A DNA stretch of 15,928 bases from an uncultured Selenomonadales bacterium (GTDB taxonomy: Bacteria; Bacillota; Negativicutes; Selenomonadales; Selenomonadaceae): positions 1 through 15,928 of the forward strand of contig CAMVIO010000021.1 in the NCBI GenBank assembly GCA_947167555.1. Direction: 5' to 3'. The notes below the pieces were generated by a model. The model saw nothing but the letters and a program-made list of their open reading frames with translations. It was not told where the DNA came from and did no database searches. A program made the position numbers and the translations under genes. Below, one piece after another: positions 13,522-15,928 of the stretch (position 1 is its first letter; each line of letters begins with the position of its first letter).

Positions 13522-15924
13522 CTAATGTCTTTTTTCATACGTTTCCACCCGCATCGACTGCCCGTCTGTCCGAAAGACGATTGCACCGTCTTTGTCCGTG
13601 CGATACGTTTCCACCTTCGAATCCGCCAACGCGTCCAACGTTTCCTTCGCCGGATGGCCGAATCGGTTGCCCGCCCCCACATCGATAACCGCCCAACGCG
13701 GCGCAACGGCAGCGAGGAATGGCGCGGAGGTCGAAGTCTTCGAGCCGTGATGGCCGACCTTCAGCACTGTGCTCTGAAGGGAACCCGGCGATTTATCCAA
13801 CAGCCGCGCCTCCTGTTCTTTTTCCAAGTCTCCGGTAAAAAGGAACGACGCCTTCCCATAGGAAACGCGATAAACATTGCTGGCTTCGTTGCCGGAGCGT
13901 CCCCGCTTTGGCGCATTTGGCGCGAACAATACATCGACGTTCACGCCGTCCAGAGTGATTCTCGTCCCTTCCTCCACCGGAAGAAACGGCGTCGCCGCCA
14001 TCTCCGCCGCAGAAAGGCCAAGCGACGCTTGATAGGTCGGCTGTCCCTCCGACGCCGTCAGCACCCGCCCGACGGGTAATCGTCGCAAAATGCCGGCTAA
14101 CCCCGCCGCGTGATCTTCATGGGCATGGGTCAAAAACGCCGCGTCCAGCTCGGTGACGCCGTACTGCAAAAGATACGGTACATCGACGCGGCCTCCAAGA
14201 TCGAAAACGCCGTCCCGCACGCCGCCCGTGTCAATCATAAACGCGCGTCCGTGGGGTGTAACGACTAGCGCCGCGTCTCCCTGACCGACGTCGATGAAAT
14301 GCACGGTCATTTCCCCCGGACGCATCGCGTTTCGAACGGCGATTGCAAAAACCAACGCGCCGCAGGCGGGAAGGATCCATCGCCACGGCAGCGCACGCAA
14401 ACGAAGGAAAACAGCATGGCGTACTTCTTCAGCCTGCGCGACGTAAAACAGCAACGCATAATAAACCGCCGCCATGCCGATATTCATGGGCGGCAAATAG
14501 ACGCGGCTCATCGGAAGCACGGCGAGCATTCGCGTCAGTTCATAGGAAAGTCCGAGCAAAAGGCTGTCCATTGCGAACACGACGCGGGCAAGGAACGGCA
14601 GGACGAGTGCAAGCAGCCCCGCAAAAAGAGCCGCCACCATCAAAAGCTCCAAAATCGGCACGACGACGAGATTCGCGACGAACGCCGAAAGGGAAACGGC
14701 GTGAAAATACCATGCGCAAATCGGCAATGTCGCAAGCTGCGCACCAAGCGTCAGTGCCAGCCCATCCCTCAACGCGCGGGACAGCGACGAGAAAAGCCCC
14801 CATTCCCGCAGCCGCGGCGAAAGGCAAAGCAGTCCCGCCGTCGAAGCGAAGGAGAGCTGGAAGCTGACGTCGTAAAGGAGCAACGGTGAAAAAAAAAGAA
14901 ATGCGAGAGCCGTCACGACAAGAATCCGTCGCCCATCGTACTCGCGCCCTGTCGCCAGCGCGAAAAACGAAAGTCCGCCCATGATTGCCGCACGCACGGC
15001 GGGCGCGACGAAACCGGAGAGCGCCGCATAGCCGAAAACCGCAAAGGCGACCAGCACAGCCGCGACGCCGCGCCGAAGCGAAAACGCCGACGCGAGCCAG
15101 GCGACAAGCCCCGCAAGCAAAGTGATATGCGAACCGGAAACGGACAGGATATGCACGAGCCCCGTAGTCGTAAACGCGTCGACCAATTCCTGGCGAATCC
15201 CCTCGTATCCGCCGAACACCATTGCGAACACCGCAGCCGCGTCTTCCTCCGGCATGGCCTCGCGCATTTTCGCACGGTAATGAGCGCGCACATCCTCGAC
15301 GCTTCGCAAGAAACCGCCCGCCGCGGGCGTAACTTTGACGCCCGCTTTGCCCGCGTGCATCCTCGCCGTAACGCCCCGCGCCCGCATCAGCCGTTCGATA
15401 TCGATCATGCCCGGATTCTTGTATCCGCGAATCTTCAGCACGCGCCCCTGCGCCGATACCATATCCCCGATTCTCGCCGTGACTTCCGCTTCGCTTTTTT
15501 CCGTCGCGTAAATATAGATTCCGCCCTTCGCGTCCTCTGTATCCGCGCGCCGGGCACCGATCAGATAACGAACGCGCACCCCCTCCGGCGCCGGCATGAT
15601 TTGCGGCGCCTCACGCAGCACTCCCGACACATGTACCGTTTTCCCGTCCAACCGGGAAATATCGTCAACGGGAATTGGCAACACCATCAAGGCACGCACC
15701 ATTCCAAGCACAAAAAAGAGGAGCGCCGCCGCGCCCCAAATTCGCTCGCTCCCCGCCAATACGAGACGCGCCGACCACAGCAAAAGAACAATCCCCGCCA
15801 AAAGAAACCCGCCAAAAACAAACGACGGCGCGCCCTCCGCAAAACGCTCCGCCGCAATAATTCCAAGAACTGCGGAAAAAAGCAGCACGCACAAAAAAGA
15901 AAGCTGCTGCTGCCCGATTTTCAT
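13522..15924 (-). CDS. comEC: ComEC/Rec2 competence DNA-uptake channel
   Basis: An 800-residue protein, about the usual size for ComEC. The N-terminal membrane region (about 1-85) is followed by a soluble OB-like region (about 90-200). The Competence domain (about 215-500) has GLVHILSVSGSHITLLAG at 255-272 and SGFVAPAVRAAIMGG near 303-317. The C-terminal metallo-beta-lactamase-like domain begins around 540 with VHFIDVGQGDAALVV; it contains HAHEDH (H600, H602, D604, H605) and KVGHHGSKTS with a later FGHPAKETL. ComEC forms the inner-membrane channel for single-stranded DNA in natural transformation, and the metal-binding domain is proposed to degrade the other strand. All recognised motifs are intact. 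The ATG at 15924 is four bases from the right edge, so its RBS cannot be checked, but the N-terminus fits the family. Confidence 0.94.
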   Translation of the reverse strand: MKIGQQQLSFLCVLLFSAVLGIIAAERFAEGAPSFVFGGFLLAGIVLLLWSARLVLAGSERIWGAAALLFFVLGMVRALMVLPIPVDDISRLDGKTVHVSGVLREAPQIMPAPEGVRVRYLIGARRADTEDAKGGIYIYATEKSEAEVTARIGDMVSAQGRVLKIRGYKNPGMIDIERLMRARGVTARMHAGKAGVKVTPAAGGFLRSVEDVRAHYRAKMREAMPEEDAAAVFAMVFGGYEGIRQELVDAFTTTGLVHILSVSGSHITLLAGLVAWLASAFSLRRGVAAVLVAFAVFGYAALSGFVAPAVRAAIMGGLSFFALATGREYDGRRILVVTALAFLFFSPLLLYDVSFQLSFASTAGLLCLSPRLREWGLFSSLSRALRDGLALTLGAQLATLPICAWYFHAVSLSAFVANLVVVPILELLMVAALFAGLLALVLPFLARVVFAMDSLLLGLSYELTRMLAVLPMSRVYLPPMNIGMAAVYYALLFYVAQAEEVRHAVFLRLRALPWRWILPACGALVFAIAVRNAMRPGEMTVHFIDVGQGDAALVVTPHGRAFMIDTGGVRDGVFDLGGRVDVPYLLQYGVTELDAAFLTHAHEDHAAGLAGILRRLPVGRVLTASEGQPTYQASLGLSAAEMAATPFLPVEEGTRITLDGVNVDVLFAPNAPKRGRSGNEASNVYRVSYGKASFLFTGDLEKEQEARLLDKSPGSLQSTVLKVGHHGSKTSTSAPFLAAVAPRWAVIDVGAGNRFGHPAKETLDALADSKVETYRTDKDGAIVFRTDGQSMRVETYEKRH

Positions 15925-15928
15925 GCGT

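Noticed and set aside
13222..14079. Plus-strand frame over yhdT and the end of comEC
   Set aside because: It crosses an AT-rich intergenic region, has no RBS, and the lower part is Arg-rich antisense to the ComEC metallo-beta-lactamase domain.
1..15928. Mobile elements, CRISPR arrays, tRNA or rRNA genes
   Set aside because: Looked for terminal inverted repeats, transposase or integrase motifs, regularly spaced repeats and tRNA-like cloverleafs; none was seen.

Overview
The window looks like chromosomal DNA of a Gram-negative-type Firmicute, most likely a Negativicute (Selenomonadales or Veillonellales). Support comes from strong AGGAGG ribosome binding sites, comEC and panF-yhdT of Firmicute type, a YqeB-family selenium/molybdenum hydroxylase accessory protein, a TatD-associated radical SAM protein, and a GC-rich coding composition with AT-rich promoters. 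The taxonomic call is inference. I see no rRNA, tRNA, CRISPR, insertion sequence, phage or attachment site. All 13 genes look intact except the one cut by the left edge.

Region 1 (1-841): a secreted, His- and Met-rich protein with two internal repeats is cut by the left window edge and reads leftward. It is divergent from the next operon across a 163-base promoter region.

Region 2 (842-6872, plus strand): a four-gene signalling operon encoding a REC-REC-HD-GYP cyclic-di-GMP phosphodiesterase, two tandem FIST-domain sensor paralogues and a soluble hybrid histidine kinase (coiled coil, PAS-like, HisKA, HATPase, REC, Hpt). It has a strong sigma-70-type promoter at 747-775 and ends at a bidirectional terminator at 6887-6925. 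The set reads as a complete sensory phosphorelay: FIST proteins sense a ligand (in the NosP branch of this family, heme/NO), the kinase relays phosphate through its own REC and Hpt, and the dual-receiver HD-GYP protein lowers cyclic-di-GMP. This is the most interesting system in the window.

Region 3 (6981-10871, minus strand): a tightly packed operon transcribed as DEDDh exonuclease, SEDS glycosyltransferase (FtsW type), TatD-associated radical SAM protein, YqeB. The exonuclease and ftsW genes overlap by 26 bases. The four functions do not belong to one obvious pathway.

Region 4 (11040-13445, minus strand): yhdT and panF (sodium/pantothenate uptake), then a small helix-turn-helix protein of unknown function ending in a terminator-like hairpin.

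Region 5 (13522-15924, minus strand): comEC, the DNA-uptake channel, essentially complete, starting four bases from the right edge. Intergenic stretches are all under 300 bases.
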